Below are positions 45,069 through 54,124 of a DNA stretch of 64,000 bases, in pieces. Both the position numbers and the translations under genes were made by a program. Position 1 is the stretch's first letter, and each line of letters starts with the position of its first letter. The notes beneath the pieces are model-generated. The model was not told the DNA's origin, did no database searches, and saw nothing but the letters and a program-made list of their open reading frames with translations. The DNA comes from Ancylobacter koreensis (GTDB taxonomy: Bacteria > Pseudomonadota > Alphaproteobacteria > Rhizobiales > Xanthobacteraceae), in assembly GCF_023016525.1 (NCBI RefSeq), contig NZ_JALKCG010000007.1:164124-228123 (forward strand). The letters run 5' to 3'.

Positions 45069-45170
45069 CGGCCGGCGACCGGAGACGGGGGTAAAGCGCG
45101 GCGGGCCGGTTGCGCCCGCGCGCCGGGCGTGGCAAGCCTGCGCCCCAACCAACATCCGGGAGTACCGACT

Positions 45171-45383
45171 TTGGAAAAGAAGGACCTCGATCGCGTCCAG
45201 ACCTATATGCGTCGCCTGTTCACCAACACGCAGATCCGGGTCGTCGCGCGTCCGAAGAAGAAGGACTCCGCCGAGGTCTATATCGGCGAGGAGTTCATCG
45301 GCGTCCTGTTCGAGGACAAGGAGGACGGCGACCTCTCCTACAACTTCCAGATGGCGATCCTCGACACTGATCTCGAAGACTGA
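45171..45383 (+). CDS. DUF3126 family protein
   Basis: A 70-residue protein of a family limited to alphaproteobacteria. From TTG 45171 it reads MEKKDLDRVQTYMRRLFTNTQIRVVARPKKKDSAEVYIGEEFIGVLFEDKEDGDLSYNF. GGGAG lies eight bases upstream. The ATG at 45129 would add 14 residues not seen in the family pattern. Function unknown; it lies between cysE and the gamma-carbonic anhydrase on the same strand, likely one operon. Confidence 0.9.
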   Translation: MEKKDLDRVQTYMRRLFTNTQIRVVARPKKKDSAEVYIGEEFIGVLFEDKEDGDLSYNFQMAILDTDLED

Positions 45384-45401
45384 GCCCGGAGAGGCGCTGA
45401 G

Positions 45402-45932
45402 ATGGCAATCTACGCTCTCGACGGGGTGGCGCCGGAACTGCCGGCGCTCGGCCGCTACTGGATCGCGCCCAATGCCGAGATCATCGGCAATGTCGCGCTC
45501 GGCGACGAGGCGAGCGTGTGGTTCGGCACGGTGATCCGTGGCGACAATGAGCGCATCACGCTCGGCGCGCGGGTGAACATCCAGGAACTGTGCGTCCTGC
45601 ACACCGACCCGACCTTTCCGATGACCATCGGCGAGGACTGCACCATCGGCCACAAGGCGATGCTGCACGGCTGCACCATCGGCGCCAACAGCCTCATCGG
45701 CATGGGCGCGACCATCCTCAACGGCGCCAAGATCGGCCGTAATTGCCTCGTCGGCGCCGGTGCTCTTGTCACCGAGGGCAAGGAATTCCCCGACAATTCG
45801 CTGATCGTCGGCGCGCCGGCCAAGGTGATCCGCACGCTGGACGAAGCGTGGGAGAAGCGCATCCACGGTACCGCCGCGCATTACGTGCGCAACTGGCGGC
45901 GTTTCGCCGAGGGATTGCGGAAGATCGACTGA
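45402..45932 (+). CDS. Gamma carbonic anhydrase family protein
   Basis: A 176-residue left-handed beta-helix protein. IRGDNERITLGARVNIQELCVLHTDPTFPMTIGEDCTIGHKAMLHGCTIG carries the three zinc-binding histidines. Proteins of the YrdA/CaiE group bind zinc and may be carbonic anhydrases; activity varies. It lies 18 bases after the DUF3126 gene and ends 16 bases before a REP element. Confidence 0.93.
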   Translation: MAIYALDGVAPELPALGRYWIAPNAEIIGNVALGDEASVWFGTVIRGDNERITLGARVNIQELCVLHTDPTFPMTIGEDCTIGHKAMLHGCTIGANSLIGMGATILNGAKIGRNCLVGAGALVTEGKEFPDNSLIVGAPAKVIRTLDEAWEKRIHGTAAHYVRNWRRFAEGLRKID

Positions 45933-45948
45933 GGCTCTGCCCCTGTCT

Positions 45949-46037
45949 CGTCATCCCGGCCGAGCGCAGCGAGAGCCGGGATCGTGCTCCATGACGTCAC
46001 GCGATCCCGGACCGGCCTGCGGCCGTCCGGGATGACG
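45949..46037. repeat. REP-type palindromic element (copy 3)
   Basis: An 89-base element with CGTCATCCCGG and CCGGGATGACG ends and an internal GAGAGCCGGGATCG / GCGATCCCGGACCGG pair. It lies between convergent genes. Confidence 0.92.
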
Positions 46038-46044
46038 GCGGGCC

Positions 46045-46710
46045 TCAGTTCCGGCCGACCGAGTAGGGCGCCAGAACGTCGCCGAGCGACACCCAGCTAT
46101 CGACATTCTCCTGCGACTGGCGCTTGACGAAGCGATAGCCGGTCTCGTGCCACAGCACGATGGCCTCCTCCTGATTGTCGAGCACCAGGTCGCCCCGGTC
46201 GGTGATCACGGTGAGCACGGCATGGCCATCTCCCTTGCGGTCGCGCACCACGGTGACGAGCAGCGTGTCGGCGGGCCAGCCGAGCGCGATGAGCCTGCGG
46301 CGCTTGAGCAGCGCATAGTCCTCGCAATCGCCATAGCCGTCGGCCGGGTAGGTCCAGCGCTCGATCTCGCCGTAATGGTCGATGTCGGTCATCGGCTGGA
46401 TACGCCGGTTGATATCTTCGTTGACTTCGCGGAGCTGCGCATAGGTGGCGTCGGTGAGCGCCACCATGCCGCCATGCCCGCGCGGGGCGCCGCATTCGCC
46501 GGGGTTCTCGGCGCAGAAGCGCGCATAGCCGAGCGGCACGGTGGTATTGACGCCGACCGTCATGTTGGCGGCGAAGTTCGAGAACATCGCCACCCGTTCC
46601 TTCGCCTGTACCGGCGTGGCCGACAGGCCGGACGCCAGCGCTACTGCGAAGATCGTGCCCATTACCGTCGCTCTAGTCGCGAGGAGGGCCCGTTCGAGCC
46701 TCTTTTTCAT
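46045..46710 (-). CDS. Transglutaminase-like cysteine proteinase (BTLCP/DUF920)
   Basis: A 221-residue exported protein with a signal peptide (MKKRLERALLATRATVMGTIFAVALASGLSATPVQA). The triad is Cys129 (YGDCEDYALLKRRRL), His163 (GDGHAVLTV) and Asp178 (LVLDNQEEA). BTLCPs such as LapG release surface adhesins in response to cyclic-di-GMP, but those are paired with LapD; no LapD-like gene is present here. GAGG six bases upstream supports ATG 46710 over the ATG at 46722. Confidence 0.9.
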   Translation of the reverse strand: MKKRLERALLATRATVMGTIFAVALASGLSATPVQAKERVAMFSNFAANMTVGVNTTVPLGYARFCAENPGECGAPRGHGGMVALTDATYAQLREVNEDINRRIQPMTDIDHYGEIERWTYPADGYGDCEDYALLKRRRLIALGWPADTLLVTVVRDRKGDGHAVLTVITDRGDLVLDNQEEAIVLWHETGYRFVKRQSQENVDSWVSLGDVLAPYSVGRN

Positions 46711-46896
46711 CGCGTACCTCATCCCTGTCTATGGATGAGATCATAGCGAAGAGGTTTTTATGCTCGTCTAAGCGATGCCGAAGATTCGTCACAACGATGA
46801 ACATGGACTGTTAACGTGTCTTTTTACTGCCGTTAACCAAGGCAATAGGCAAACTGTTCATCACGTGGATTAAGCCCCCTGCAAGCCGGGAGTGCC

Positions 46897-47748
46897 TTGC
46901 GGGGTCGGCAGCGAGTCGCCCGTGCAACGGCGGCGAGCCTTGCCGCCGCGCGCGCGGCAGCCTATGTGATCGAGGTGCTCGAACCGCCCCGCCTCGCCGC
47001 GCAGAGACGCGAACCCATCCTCAACGTGCCGCCGGTAATCACCGTGCTGGCGGCGGTGATGCTGGCCATCCAGCTCATCCGCGACTGGGTGGACCCGGAC
47101 ACCGGCGTCGAGATCCTGGCGCTGTTCGCCTTCATCCCCGCGCGCTTCGATCCTTCCGTGCTGGCCGAGGGCGTGCTGCCGGGCGGCACGGCGGCGGACA
47201 TCTGGACCTTCGTCACCTACGCGTTCCTGCATGGCGGCTGGTCGCATGTCGGCCTGAACCTTCTGTGGATGCTCGCCTTCGGCACGCCGGTGGCGCGCCG
47301 CTTCGGGGCGCTGCGCTTCCTCGCCTTCTTCGCCGTGACGGCGGCGGCGGGCGCGGGGCTGCACCTGCTGACCCATGAGGGCGAGCTGGTACCGATGATC
47401 GGCGCCTCGGCGGCCGTGTCGGGCTGCATGGCGGCGGCGCTGCGCTTCATGTTCGCCCATGAGGGCTACGCCATGTGGCGGCCGGACATGGCGGACGAGG
47501 TGGCCCATTTCCCCGCCCCGCCGCTGCTCGCCGTGCTGCGCGACCGCCGGGTGATCGGCTTCGTCGCCGTGTGGTTCGCCATCAACATCGCCTTCGGGAT
47601 CGGCGCGCCGGCCGGCATCGTCGACGGCAGCGTCGCCTGGCAGGCGCATATTGGCGGCTTCCTCGTCGGCCTGCTGCTGTTCCCGCTGTTCGACCCGATC
47701 GGGCGCCGGCCGGACGACGGGCGGCACATACGTCGCTACGGGCGCTGA
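46897..47748 (+). CDS. Rhomboid family intramembrane serine protease
   Basis: A membrane protease of about 283 residues. TM segments include the WTFVTYAFLHGGWSHVGLNLLWMLAFG block with the HxxxN pair, the nucleophile in PMIGASAAVSG (Ser171) and the base in WQAHIGGFLVGLLL (His251). The start is uncertain: TTG 46897 follows CCGGGAGT, and GTG 46966 gives a shorter protein; both keep the full rhomboid core. The substrate is unknown. Confidence 0.88.
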   Translation: MRGRQRVARATAASLAAARAAAYVIEVLEPPRLAAQRREPILNVPPVITVLAAVMLAIQLIRDWVDPDTGVEILALFAFIPARFDPSVLAEGVLPGGTAADIWTFVTYAFLHGGWSHVGLNLLWMLAFGTPVARRFGALRFLAFFAVTAAAGAGLHLLTHEGELVPMIGASAAVSGCMAAALRFMFAHEGYAMWRPDMADEVAHFPAPPLLAVLRDRRVIGFVAVWFAINIAFGIGAPAGIVDGSVAWQAHIGGFLVGLLLFPLFDPIGRRPDDGRHIRRYGR

Positions 47749-47907
47749 GCCGCCCCGCACTAACGCTGCGGGAACCTATTGCCTGACACAGCGTAAAGAC
47801 GGATCATCCTTCCATAAGGCTCACCCGCAATGCCGGGAAGAAGCCGAGAACAGCGGGCGACGGGGCGAACACCGGCAGCACCGCCGATGCCGGGAAGGAG
47901 ATACGCC

Positions 47908-48339
47908 ATGACGGTTCGTAAGATCTTGGAAGAAAAGGGCTTCGACGTTCAGACGATCGGGCCGCAGGAAACGCTGCGCGCGGCGACCGAGCTGCTCGCC
48001 GATAAGCGAATCGGTGCCATCGTCGTCACCGACGGGGAACGCCGCGTGGTCGGCATCCTCTCGGAACGCGACGTGGTGCGGGTGATCGGGCTCGACGGGC
48101 CGGGCCGGCTCGACGACGCGGTCGCCTCCGTCATGACCTCGAAGGTCGTGACCTGCGACGGCAACGAGACGGTTCACCAGATCATGGAGCACATGACGGC
48201 CGGCCGTTTCCGCCACCTGCCGGTGGTGCAGGACGGGCGCCTCGTCGGCATCATCTCCATCGGCGACGTGGTGAAGCATCGCCTCGCCGAGATGGAGAAC
48301 GAGAGCCACGCCATGCGCGAATACATCATGTCCGCCTGA
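47908..48339 (+). CDS. CBS domain protein
   Basis: A 143-residue protein made of two CBS domains (about residues 8-62 and 73-130): GAIVVTDGERRVVGILSERDVVRV and RHLPVVQDGRLVGIISIGDVVKHRL. CBS pairs bind adenine nucleotides. Strong GGAAGGAG lies before ATG 47908. Stand-alone CBS proteins are regulators of unknown targets. Confidence 0.93.
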   Translation: MTVRKILEEKGFDVQTIGPQETLRAATELLADKRIGAIVVTDGERRVVGILSERDVVRVIGLDGPGRLDDAVASVMTSKVVTCDGNETVHQIMEHMTAGRFRHLPVVQDGRLVGIISIGDVVKHRLAEMENESHAMREYIMSA

Positions 48340-48348
48340 AGCATCGAC

Positions 48349-48371
48349 GGCCCGGCTGTGATGGCCGGGCC
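48349..48371. terminator. Possible hairpin terminator between convergent genes
   Basis: GGCCCGGC, loop TGTGATG, GCCGGGCC. A strong stem between the CBS gene (ends 48339) and hisI (ends 48387), but without a clear T tract on either side, so it is a moderate candidate. Confidence 0.5.
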
Positions 48372-48386
48372 GGCGCCGATTCTTGC

Positions 48387-48887
48387 TCAGAAGCGGGGGG
48401 TATCGGTCTTCTTCGGCGCGCCGTAGACCGTCGAGGGGTCGTAGAGCTTGCCGGCATCGTTCACGCTGAGCTTCAGCGCGGGCGAGGGCGCATTGCCGAG
48501 CGGCACCGAACGGAAGAAGCAGGAGCGGTGTCCGGTGTGGCACGAGGCGCCCGGAACGCCCGGGGCAAGCTCAGCCATGCGCACGCGCAGTAGAACGGCG
48601 TCCTGGTCGCAATCCACCCGCAGCTCGACCAGCTTCTGGATGTGGCCGCTCTCCTCGCCCTTCTTCCACAGCCGGCTGCGCGAGCGGCTGTAGTAATGGG
48701 CGACGCCGGTCTCGATGGTCAGGGCCAGCGCCTGCGCGTTCATATGCGCGACCATCAGCACGGCGCCGTCATCAGCATCGACCGTGACGGCGGTGACAAG
48801 CCCGGCGGCATCGAATTTCGGGGAGAGGCGGTCGCCTTCCTCGATCTCGGCGGTGCTGCCGCGCGGGGCGAAAGTGGCGTCGGTCAC
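48387..48887 (-). CDS. hisI: Phosphoribosyl-AMP cyclohydrolase
   Basis: A 166-residue cytoplasmic enzyme opening the PR-AMP ring in histidine synthesis. Motifs: [37 protein letters not shown], the metal site [12 protein letters not shown] and [14 protein letters not shown]. The start is GTG 48887. No HisE fusion is present. It begins 26 bases after the end of folE, so folE-hisI may be co-transcribed, a pairing seen in related genomes. Confidence 0.95.
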   Translation of the reverse strand: MTDATFAPRGSTAEIEEGDRLSPKFDAAGLVTAVTVDADDGAVLMVAHMNAQALALTIETGVAHYYSRSRSRLWKKGEESGHIQKLVELRVDCDQDAVLLRVRMAELAPGVPGASCHTGHRSCFFRSVPLGNAPSPALKLSVNDAGKLYDPSTVYGAPKKTDTPRF

Positions 48888-48912
48888 GGCAACCTGCTTG
48901 TGCGCGGCGCGC

Positions 48913-49554
48913 TCACGGACGCATGCCGCGCAGCAGGCTCATGAAGCGAACCTGCTCCTGCGGGTCGTCGCGGAACACGCCGGTGAACTGGGTGGTGACG
49001 GTGGAGGCGCCCTGCTTGCGCACGCCGCGCATGGCCATGCACATGTGCTCGGCCTCGATCAGCACCGCCACGCCGCGCGGCTTGAGGGCCTCGTCGATCG
49101 CGGTGATGATCTGCGAGGTGAGATGTTCCTGCGTCTGCAGGCGGCGGGCGAAGAGGTCGACGATGCGCGCGATCTTCGACAGGCCGACAACGCGCTCGAC
49201 CGGAAAATAGGCGACATGCGCCTTGCCGACGAAGGGCACCATGTGATGCTCGCAGTGCGAGTAGAACTCGATGTCGCGCACCATTACCATGTCGTCGAAA
49301 TTGCCGATCTCGCCGAAGGTGCGGTCGAGAATGGCCTCCGGGCCGGCACGGTAGCCGCTGTAGAATTCCTCATAGGCGCGCACGACGCGCTTGGGCGTGT
49401 CGAGCAGCCCCTCGCGGGTGGGGTCGTCGCCGGTCCAGGCGATCAGCGTGCGGACGGCGGCTTCCGCCTCTTCGCGCGAGGGGCGGCGCTCGGCGGCGGC
49501 GGCTTCGATTTCGTTCTGGGCACTACGCATCAGAGTCTTGAGCACTGCATCCAT
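48913..49554 (-). CDS. folE: GTP cyclohydrolase I
   Basis: A 213-residue enzyme making 7,8-dihydroneopterin triphosphate for folate. Zinc ligands are in [10 protein letters not shown] and [35 protein letters not shown] and QFTGVFRDD are further signatures. The start [15 protein letters not shown] at 49554 fits the family. The upstream open frame to 49728 has no homologous residues. Confidence 0.97.
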   Translation of the reverse strand: MDAVLKTLMRSAQNEIEAAAAERRPSREEAEAAVRTLIAWTGDDPTREGLLDTPKRVVRAYEEFYSGYRAGPEAILDRTFGEIGNFDDMVMVRDIEFYSHCEHHMVPFVGKAHVAYFPVERVVGLSKIARIVDLFARRLQTQEHLTSQIITAIDEALKPRGVAVLIEAEHMCMAMRGVRKQGASTVTTQFTGVFRDDPQEQVRFMSLLRGMRP

Positions 49555-49798
49555 GACGGACTCCGTTCGACGGCGCGATTTCCCAACCGGACGCCGAGGT
49601 TTCGCCGGTTCGATACGCCATACGCGCCATCTCCCGCCCTGGATCAGCGACGCATCCCGACCATAGCTTTCCTGCGAACGCACCGGAAGGGATATCCGGC
49701 TGTTGCTTTCGCAGGGCGGCCACCGCACCTATATAGGCCGGTGCCGGCAGGCCGCAACGTGGGCGAGGGCGGCATTTGCCGAAGCGAACGGACAAGGC

Positions 49799-50251
49799 AT
49801 GCTGAACGAAATCTACAATCGGCGCATACTTGAACTGGCAGCCGACATACCACGGCTGGGCCGGCTTGCCGCGCCCGACGCGTCGGCAACCGCGCATTCG
49901 AAACTTTGCGGCTCCACCGTCACCGTCGACCTCGCGCTGCGCGACGGCGTGGTGGCCGATTTCGCCCATGAGGTGCGCGCCTGCGCGCTCGGGCAGGCCT
50001 CGTCCTCGGTGATGGGCGAACTCGTCGTCGGCTCGACGCCGGCGGAACTGCGCGAGGTGCGCGAGGCCATGCGCCGCATGCTCAAGGAGAACGGCCCGCC
50101 GCCCGGCGGGCGCTGGTCCGAGCTTGCCGTGCTGGAGCCGGTGCGCGACTACAAGGCGCGCCACGCCTCGACGCTGCTGACCTTCGACGCCGTGGTCGAC
50201 GCGCTCGACCAGATCGAGGCACGCGCGAGCGCGGCGCAGGCGGCGGAGTAG
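49799..50251 (+). CDS. Iron-sulfur cluster assembly scaffold protein (IscU/NifU-like)
   Basis: A 150-residue protein. MLNEIYNRRILELAADIPRLG at the start, SKLCGSTVTVDLAL and EVRACALGQASSSVMGELVVG place Cys residues as in the IscU/NifU N-terminal fold, with a third candidate ligand replaced. It resembles the divergent alphaproteobacterial members annotated as iron-sulfur scaffold proteins. No isc or suf gene is adjacent. AAGG lies six bases upstream of ATG 49799. Confidence 0.85.
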   Translation: MLNEIYNRRILELAADIPRLGRLAAPDASATAHSKLCGSTVTVDLALRDGVVADFAHEVRACALGQASSSVMGELVVGSTPAELREVREAMRRMLKENGPPPGGRWSELAVLEPVRDYKARHASTLLTFDAVVDALDQIEARASAAQAAE

Positions 50252-50266
50252 GGGCTTTTCGCGGGC

Positions 50267-50357
50267 CGTCATCCCGGCCGAGCGCAGCGAGAGCCGGGAT
50301 CGTCATCCGCCTATCGGCACACGATCCCGGATCGGCCTGCGGCCGTCCGGGGTGACG
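50267..50357. repeat. REP-type palindromic element (copy 4)
   Basis: A 91-base element very close to copy 3, with CGTCATCCCGG at one end and CCGGGGTGACG (one change) at the other. It lies between convergent genes. Confidence 0.92.
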
Positions 50358-50393
50358 ACGAGTGTGGCGGCGGTCTCACGTCCCGGAGCGGGT

Positions 50394-50825
50394 CTAGCGC
50401 TCGGTGAAGAAAGTGAACAGCACCTCGCCCTTTTCGCCGGTGAGGCAGAGGAAGCGGTTGGCGCTGTCGGAGCGGTCGCGTTGGATATAGGCCTCGCCCA
50501 TGATGACGCCCTTCACCGGCGTGTCGCCGAGCTTGGCCTCGGCCTGCGCGATGGTGAGCCCGTCGACGTCGATATAGATGTCGGTGATCGAGGGCGAGCG
50601 CAGCTTCAGCTTGGCCAGCGCGTCGGCCTTGCAGGTGGCGACGCGCTGCATGTCGGGGTCTACCTCGGGCGACGCCGCTGCCGACGCGTCCGGCTGGGTG
50701 TCGCCGGCGGCGGGAGCAGGCGCGGCGGGCGGCTGCTGGGCCGAGGCGGGCGCCGCTACGACGAGACTGAAGGCGCTGAGGCCGAGGGCAAGAGCGAGTG
50801 TCGCGGGAACGCCATGGATCGTCAT
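50394..50825 (-). CDS. Hypothetical exported protein
   Basis: A 143-residue protein with a signal peptide (MTIHGVPATLALALGLSAFSLVVAAPASA), an Ala/Pro-rich linker of about 30 residues and a small domain with two cysteines (VATCKADALAKLKLRSPSITDIYIDVDGLTIAQAEAKL ... FLCLTGEKGEVLFTFF). The cysteines may form a disulfide. GGAGG sits five bases before ATG 50825; a GTG at 50831 is possible. I do not recognise the family. Confidence 0.78.
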   Translation of the reverse strand: MTIHGVPATLALALGLSAFSLVVAAPASAQQPPAAPAPAAGDTQPDASAAASPEVDPDMQRVATCKADALAKLKLRSPSITDIYIDVDGLTIAQAEAKLGDTPVKGVIMGEAYIQRDRSDSANRFLCLTGEKGEVLFTFFTER

Positions 50826-50914
50826 CGTCACCTCCCCATTCGCCTTCCGGGCTCGCCGGTGCGCGTGAAGGGCAACGCCGGGCGCCGGGGCCGGTTCCCC
50901 GATAGGGGCGGGCG

Positions 50915-51256
50915 GTGACGAACCCGCCGAACCCTGCGACGCGGCTGCGCAGTCATGCCGCGCGCCTGCCGCGCCTTCTGATGCGGGTGCCGATCCTCGT
51001 CTATCGCTACACCTTCTCGGCCTTCATGGGCCGGCAGTGCCGCTATCTCCCGACCTGCTCCGAATTCGCCGAGGAGGCCATCGAGAGGCATGGCGCCTGG
51101 GCGGGCGGCTGGATGGCGGCGGGGCGCATCTGCCGCTGCCATCCCTGGGGTGGCGCTGGCTATGAGGCGGTGCCGGTCGAATTGCCGCCCAAAGCCGCGT
51201 GGTATATGCCGTGGCGCTACGCGCGGACCCCTCACGGCGAGGTGTCGCGCGACTGA
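50915..51256 (+). CDS. yidD: Membrane protein insertion efficiency factor YidD
   Basis: A 113-residue protein with the YidD core LIRVYRYTFSAFMG-like LVYRYTFSAFMGRQCRYLPTCSEF, then AIERHGAWAGGWMAAGRICRCHPWGGAGYEAVP, carrying the conserved cysteines. It helps YidC insert membrane proteins. GTG start at 50915. Usually found beside rnpA and yidC; here it stands with thrS instead. Confidence 0.95.
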   Translation: MTNPPNPATRLRSHAARLPRLLMRVPILVYRYTFSAFMGRQCRYLPTCSEFAEEAIERHGAWAGGWMAAGRICRCHPWGGAGYEAVPVELPPKAAWYMPWRYARTPHGEVSRD

Positions 51257-51301
51257 CCGAAACAAGCCTAACTGAAACGAGCCTACCTGAAACGAGCCTA
51301 C
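51257..51301 (+). repeat. Three 15-base tandem repeats before thrS
   Basis: CCGAAACAAGCCTAA followed by two identical CTGAAACGAGCCTAC units. The array begins right after the yidD stop and ends 36 bases before the thrS ATG. It could affect translation or be a protein-binding array. It is AT-richer than its surroundings. Confidence 0.88.
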
Positions 51302-51337
51302 CTGCGTGGTTCGCAGGAGTGGGCAGGAGAAAAGCCT

Positions 51338-53299
51338 ATGTCCGAGATTAATCTTACTTTCCCCGATGGCGCCGTCCGAGCTTTCGCCTCCGGCACCACG
51401 GGTACCGAGGTCGCCGCCTCCATCGCCAAATCTCTCGCAAAAAAATCGCTCGCCATGAAGCTCGACGGCGTGCTGAGCGACCTGTCCGACCCCATCACGG
51501 CCGATGCGAAGTTCGAGCTCGTCACCCGCGAGAGCCCGGAAGCGCTCGAACTCATCCGCCACGACGCCGCGCATGTGCTGGCGGAAGCCGTGCAGACCCT
51601 GTGGCCGGGCACGCAGGTGACCATCGGCCCGGTGATCGAGAACGGCTTCTATTACGACTTCTTCCGCAACGAGCCCTTCACCCCCGACGATTTCGCCGCC
51701 ATCGAGAAGAAGATGCGCGAGATCATCGCCCGCGACGCGCCCTTCACCAAGCAGGAGTGGAGCCGCGAGGAGACCAAGCGCGTCTTCCGGGAGAAGGGCG
51801 AGGCGTTCAAGGTCGAGCTGGTGGACGCCATTCCCGGTGACCAGTCGATCAAGATCTACCATCAGGGCGAGTGGTTCGACCTCTGCCGTGGCCCGCACAT
51901 GCCGAGCGTGGGCAAGGTGGGCGACGCCTTCAAGCTGATGAAGGTGGCCGGCGCCTATTGGCGCGGCGACGCCAACAACCCGATGCTGACCCGCATCTAC
52001 GGCACGGCGTGGCGCACCCGCGAAGAGCTCGACGCCTATATCCACCAGCTGGAGGAAGCCGAGAAGCGCGACCATCGCCGGCTCGGCCGCGAGATGGACC
52101 TGTTCCACTTCCAGGAGGAGGGGCCGGGCGTCGTGTTCTGGCACCCGAAGGGCTGGAATCTGTTCCAGAACCTCGTGTCCTACATGCGCCGCCGCCTCGC
52201 AGCAGACTACAGCGAGGTCAACGCCCCGCAGGTGCTCGACAAGTCGCTGTGGGAGACCTCGGGCCATTGGGGCTGGTACAAGGACAACATGTTCAAGGTG
52301 CAGCCGGCCGGCGACACCGAGGACAATGACCGGGTCTATGCGCTGAAGCCGATGAACTGCCCCGGCCATGTGCAGATCTTCAAGCACGGGCTGAAGAGCT
52401 ACCGCGACCTGCCCATGCGCCTCGCCGAGTTCGGCGCCGTGCACCGCTACGAGCCGTCAGGCGCGCTGCACGGGCTGATGCGGGTGCGCGGCTTCACCCA
52501 GGACGACGCCCACATCTTCTGCACCGAGGATCAGATGGCGGCGGAGTGCCTGAAGATCAACGAGCTGATCCTCTCCACCTATGCCGATTTCGGCTTCGAG
52601 GAGATCGTGGTGAAGCTCTCGACCCGGCCGGACAAGCGCGTCGGCTCCGATGCCGTGTGGGATCACGCCGAGGAGGTGATGACCCGCGTGCTGGAGACCA
52701 TCGAGAAGCAGTCGGGCGGGCGCATCAAGACCGGCATCCTGCCGGGCGAGGGCGCGTTCTACGGGCCGAAGTTCGAATACACGCTGCGCGACGCCATCGG
52801 CCGCGAATGGCAGTGCGGCACCACGCAGGTCGACTTCAACCTGCCGGAGCGCTTCGGCGCCTTCTATGTCGACGCCGACGGGCAGAAGAAGACGCCTGTC
52901 ATGATCCACCGCGCCATCTGCGGCTCGATGGAGCGCTTCACCGGCATCCTCATCGAGCACCACGCCGGGCATTTCCCGCTCTGGCTGGCGCCGGTGCAGG
53001 CGGTGGTGGCGACCATCACCTCGGAGGGCGACGAGTACGCGCAGGAGATCGTCGCGCTGGCGAAGAAGCGCGGGCTGCGGGTGGAGCTCGATATCCGCAA
53101 CGAGAAGATCAATTACAAGGTCCGCGAGCACTCGCTGGCCAAGGTGCCGGCGCTCGTCGTGGTTGGCCGCAAGGAGGCCGCCGAGCGCACCGTCTCGATC
53201 CGCCGCCTCGGCTCGCCGAACCAGACCACGCTGACGCTCGACGAGGCGCTGGATTCGCTGGTCGCGGAGGCCAGCCCGCCGGACCTGCAGCGGGACTGA
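51338..53299 (+). CDS. thrS: Threonine--tRNA ligase
   Basis: A 653-residue class II synthetase. Domains in order: TGS (1-64), the editing second additional domain with [17 protein letters not shown], the catalytic core with motif 2 ([34 protein letters not shown]) and motif 3 ([18 protein letters not shown]), and the anticodon-binding domain. The length is standard. A leader with three 15-base repeats precedes it; no T-box is expected or seen. Confidence 0.98.
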   Translation: MSEINLTFPDGAVRAFASGTTGTEVAASIAKSLAKKSLAMKLDGVLSDLSDPITADAKFELVTRESPEALELIRHDAAHVLAEAVQTLWPGTQVTIGPVIENGFYYDFFRNEPFTPDDFAAIEKKMREIIARDAPFTKQEWSREETKRVFREKGEAFKVELVDAIPGDQSIKIYHQGEWFDLCRGPHMPSVGKVGDAFKLMKVAGAYWRGDANNPMLTRIYGTAWRTREELDAYIHQLEEAEKRDHRRLGREMDLFHFQEEGPGVVFWHPKGWNLFQNLVSYMRRRLAADYSEVNAPQVLDKSLWETSGHWGWYKDNMFKVQPAGDTEDNDRVYALKPMNCPGHVQIFKHGLKSYRDLPMRLAEFGAVHRYEPSGALHGLMRVRGFTQDDAHIFCTEDQMAAECLKINELILSTYADFGFEEIVVKLSTRPDKRVGSDAVWDHAEEVMTRVLETIEKQSGGRIKTGILPGEGAFYGPKFEYTLRDAIGREWQCGTTQVDFNLPERFGAFYVDADGQKKTPVMIHRAICGSMERFTGILIEHHAGHFPLWLAPVQAVVATITSEGDEYAQEIVALAKKRGLRVELDIRNEKINYKVREHSLAKVPALVVVGRKEAAERTVSIRRLGSPNQTTLTLDEALDSLVAEASPPDLQRD

Positions 53300-53323
53300 G
53301 GCGGCGGTCGCCCCTTCCACACG

Positions 53324-53450
53324 CGTCATCCCGGACGGCCGAAGGCCGATCCGGGATCGCATGGCGCGCCGGTGAGCGATCCCGCGGCTTCGCTGCGGGG
53401 AGCCTGCCCTTGGGCTTGCCGGAGGCAAGACCCGAGAGGCCGGGACGACA
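53324..53450. repeat. REP-type palindromic element (copy 5, extended)
   Basis: Begins CGTCATCCCGGACGGCC and contains GATCCGGGATCG and GCGATCCCGCGG, then a longer tail with GGGCTTGCC/GGCAAGACC and ends GCCGGGACGAC. It is a longer, diverged relative of copies 1-4, just after thrS. Confidence 0.8.
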
Positions 53451-53466
53451 GCCTAGACCGAAACAC

Positions 53467-53548
53467 CGTCATGACCGGGCTTGACCCGGCCATCCACGCC
53501 TTCAATGGAGGAATTCATGGATCCCCGGGTCAAGCCCGGGGATGACGG
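53467..53548. repeat. REP-type palindromic element, second family
   Basis: CGTCATGACCGGGCTTGACCCGG at one end pairs with CCGGGTCAAGCCCGG and GATGACGG at the other. It is a different core from copies 1-5 and sits directly beside copy 5, so 53300-53633 holds two repeat elements and no gene. A further GGTCATCCCGG fragment is near 53600. Confidence 0.88.
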
Positions 53549-53633
53549 CCGCGAGCGGGGGATGACGGCGTGAAGGGCGCAGGTCGCGACGGCGACGACG
53601 GTCATCCCGGTCGCCTGCGCCTCCGGTGCCTCG

Positions 53634-53939
53634 CTACTCGTCCGGCGTCTCCGCCGGGCGGACGGGCTCGGGCTGCGGCTTTGGCGTGGGCGGAGCGGGC
53701 GGTGGCGGGGCCGTGTAGGGCAGGGTGTTGCGCTTCTGGCTGGGATTGGCCGTGGCGCCCGGCACGTTGAGCCGGCGCTGCTGCGCGGTCCAGCTCGATG
53801 GACCCTGCATCAGGTTCTGGCTGTTCGGCCGGACCGAGCCGGGACGTTGTTGCATGTAGGGCGAACCCGTCTGCGCGAGCGCCGGCACGGCGCCAAGCAT
53901 CAGCGCCAGCGTCGCCGCCGTGAGAAATGTACGTGGCAC
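53634..53939 (-). CDS. Hypothetical exported proline-rich protein
   Basis: A 101-residue protein from GTG 53939, with GGGAGG seven bases upstream. The signal peptide is MPRTFLTAATLALMLGAVPALAQ. The mature part is low complexity, with polar residues (PYMQQRPGSVRPNSQNLMQ) and a proline-rich C-terminus (APPPPAPPTPKPQPEPV). It is probably disordered in the periplasm. No family recognised. A longer frame reaching 54053 overlaps the next promoter region and is not supported. Confidence 0.72.
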   Translation of the reverse strand: MPRTFLTAATLALMLGAVPALAQTGSPYMQQRPGSVRPNSQNLMQGPSSWTAQQRRLNVPGATANPSQKRNTLPYTAPPPPAPPTPKPQPEPVRPAETPDE

Positions 53940-54124
53940 CTGTGCGCCTCCCTCGCCTCTATCTAGGGTGCCGGGGGCCCGCGCGCCACGGTCCTTCGCG
54001 GGACGGAACGATGCAATATTTGTCGGCGCCGGAATTTTCCCCGGCGTTGCCATGGCGGGTCAATGCGTGGATATTCCGCTGGCCCCGCGTCGGCGGCGGC
54101 GTTCTCGGAGCGGTGGAAGCGAAC

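Noticed and set aside
20157..53548. The CGTCATCCCGG repeats as a CRISPR array
   Set aside because: The copies are dispersed singly over 33 kb, are palindromic and have no regular spacers or cas genes.
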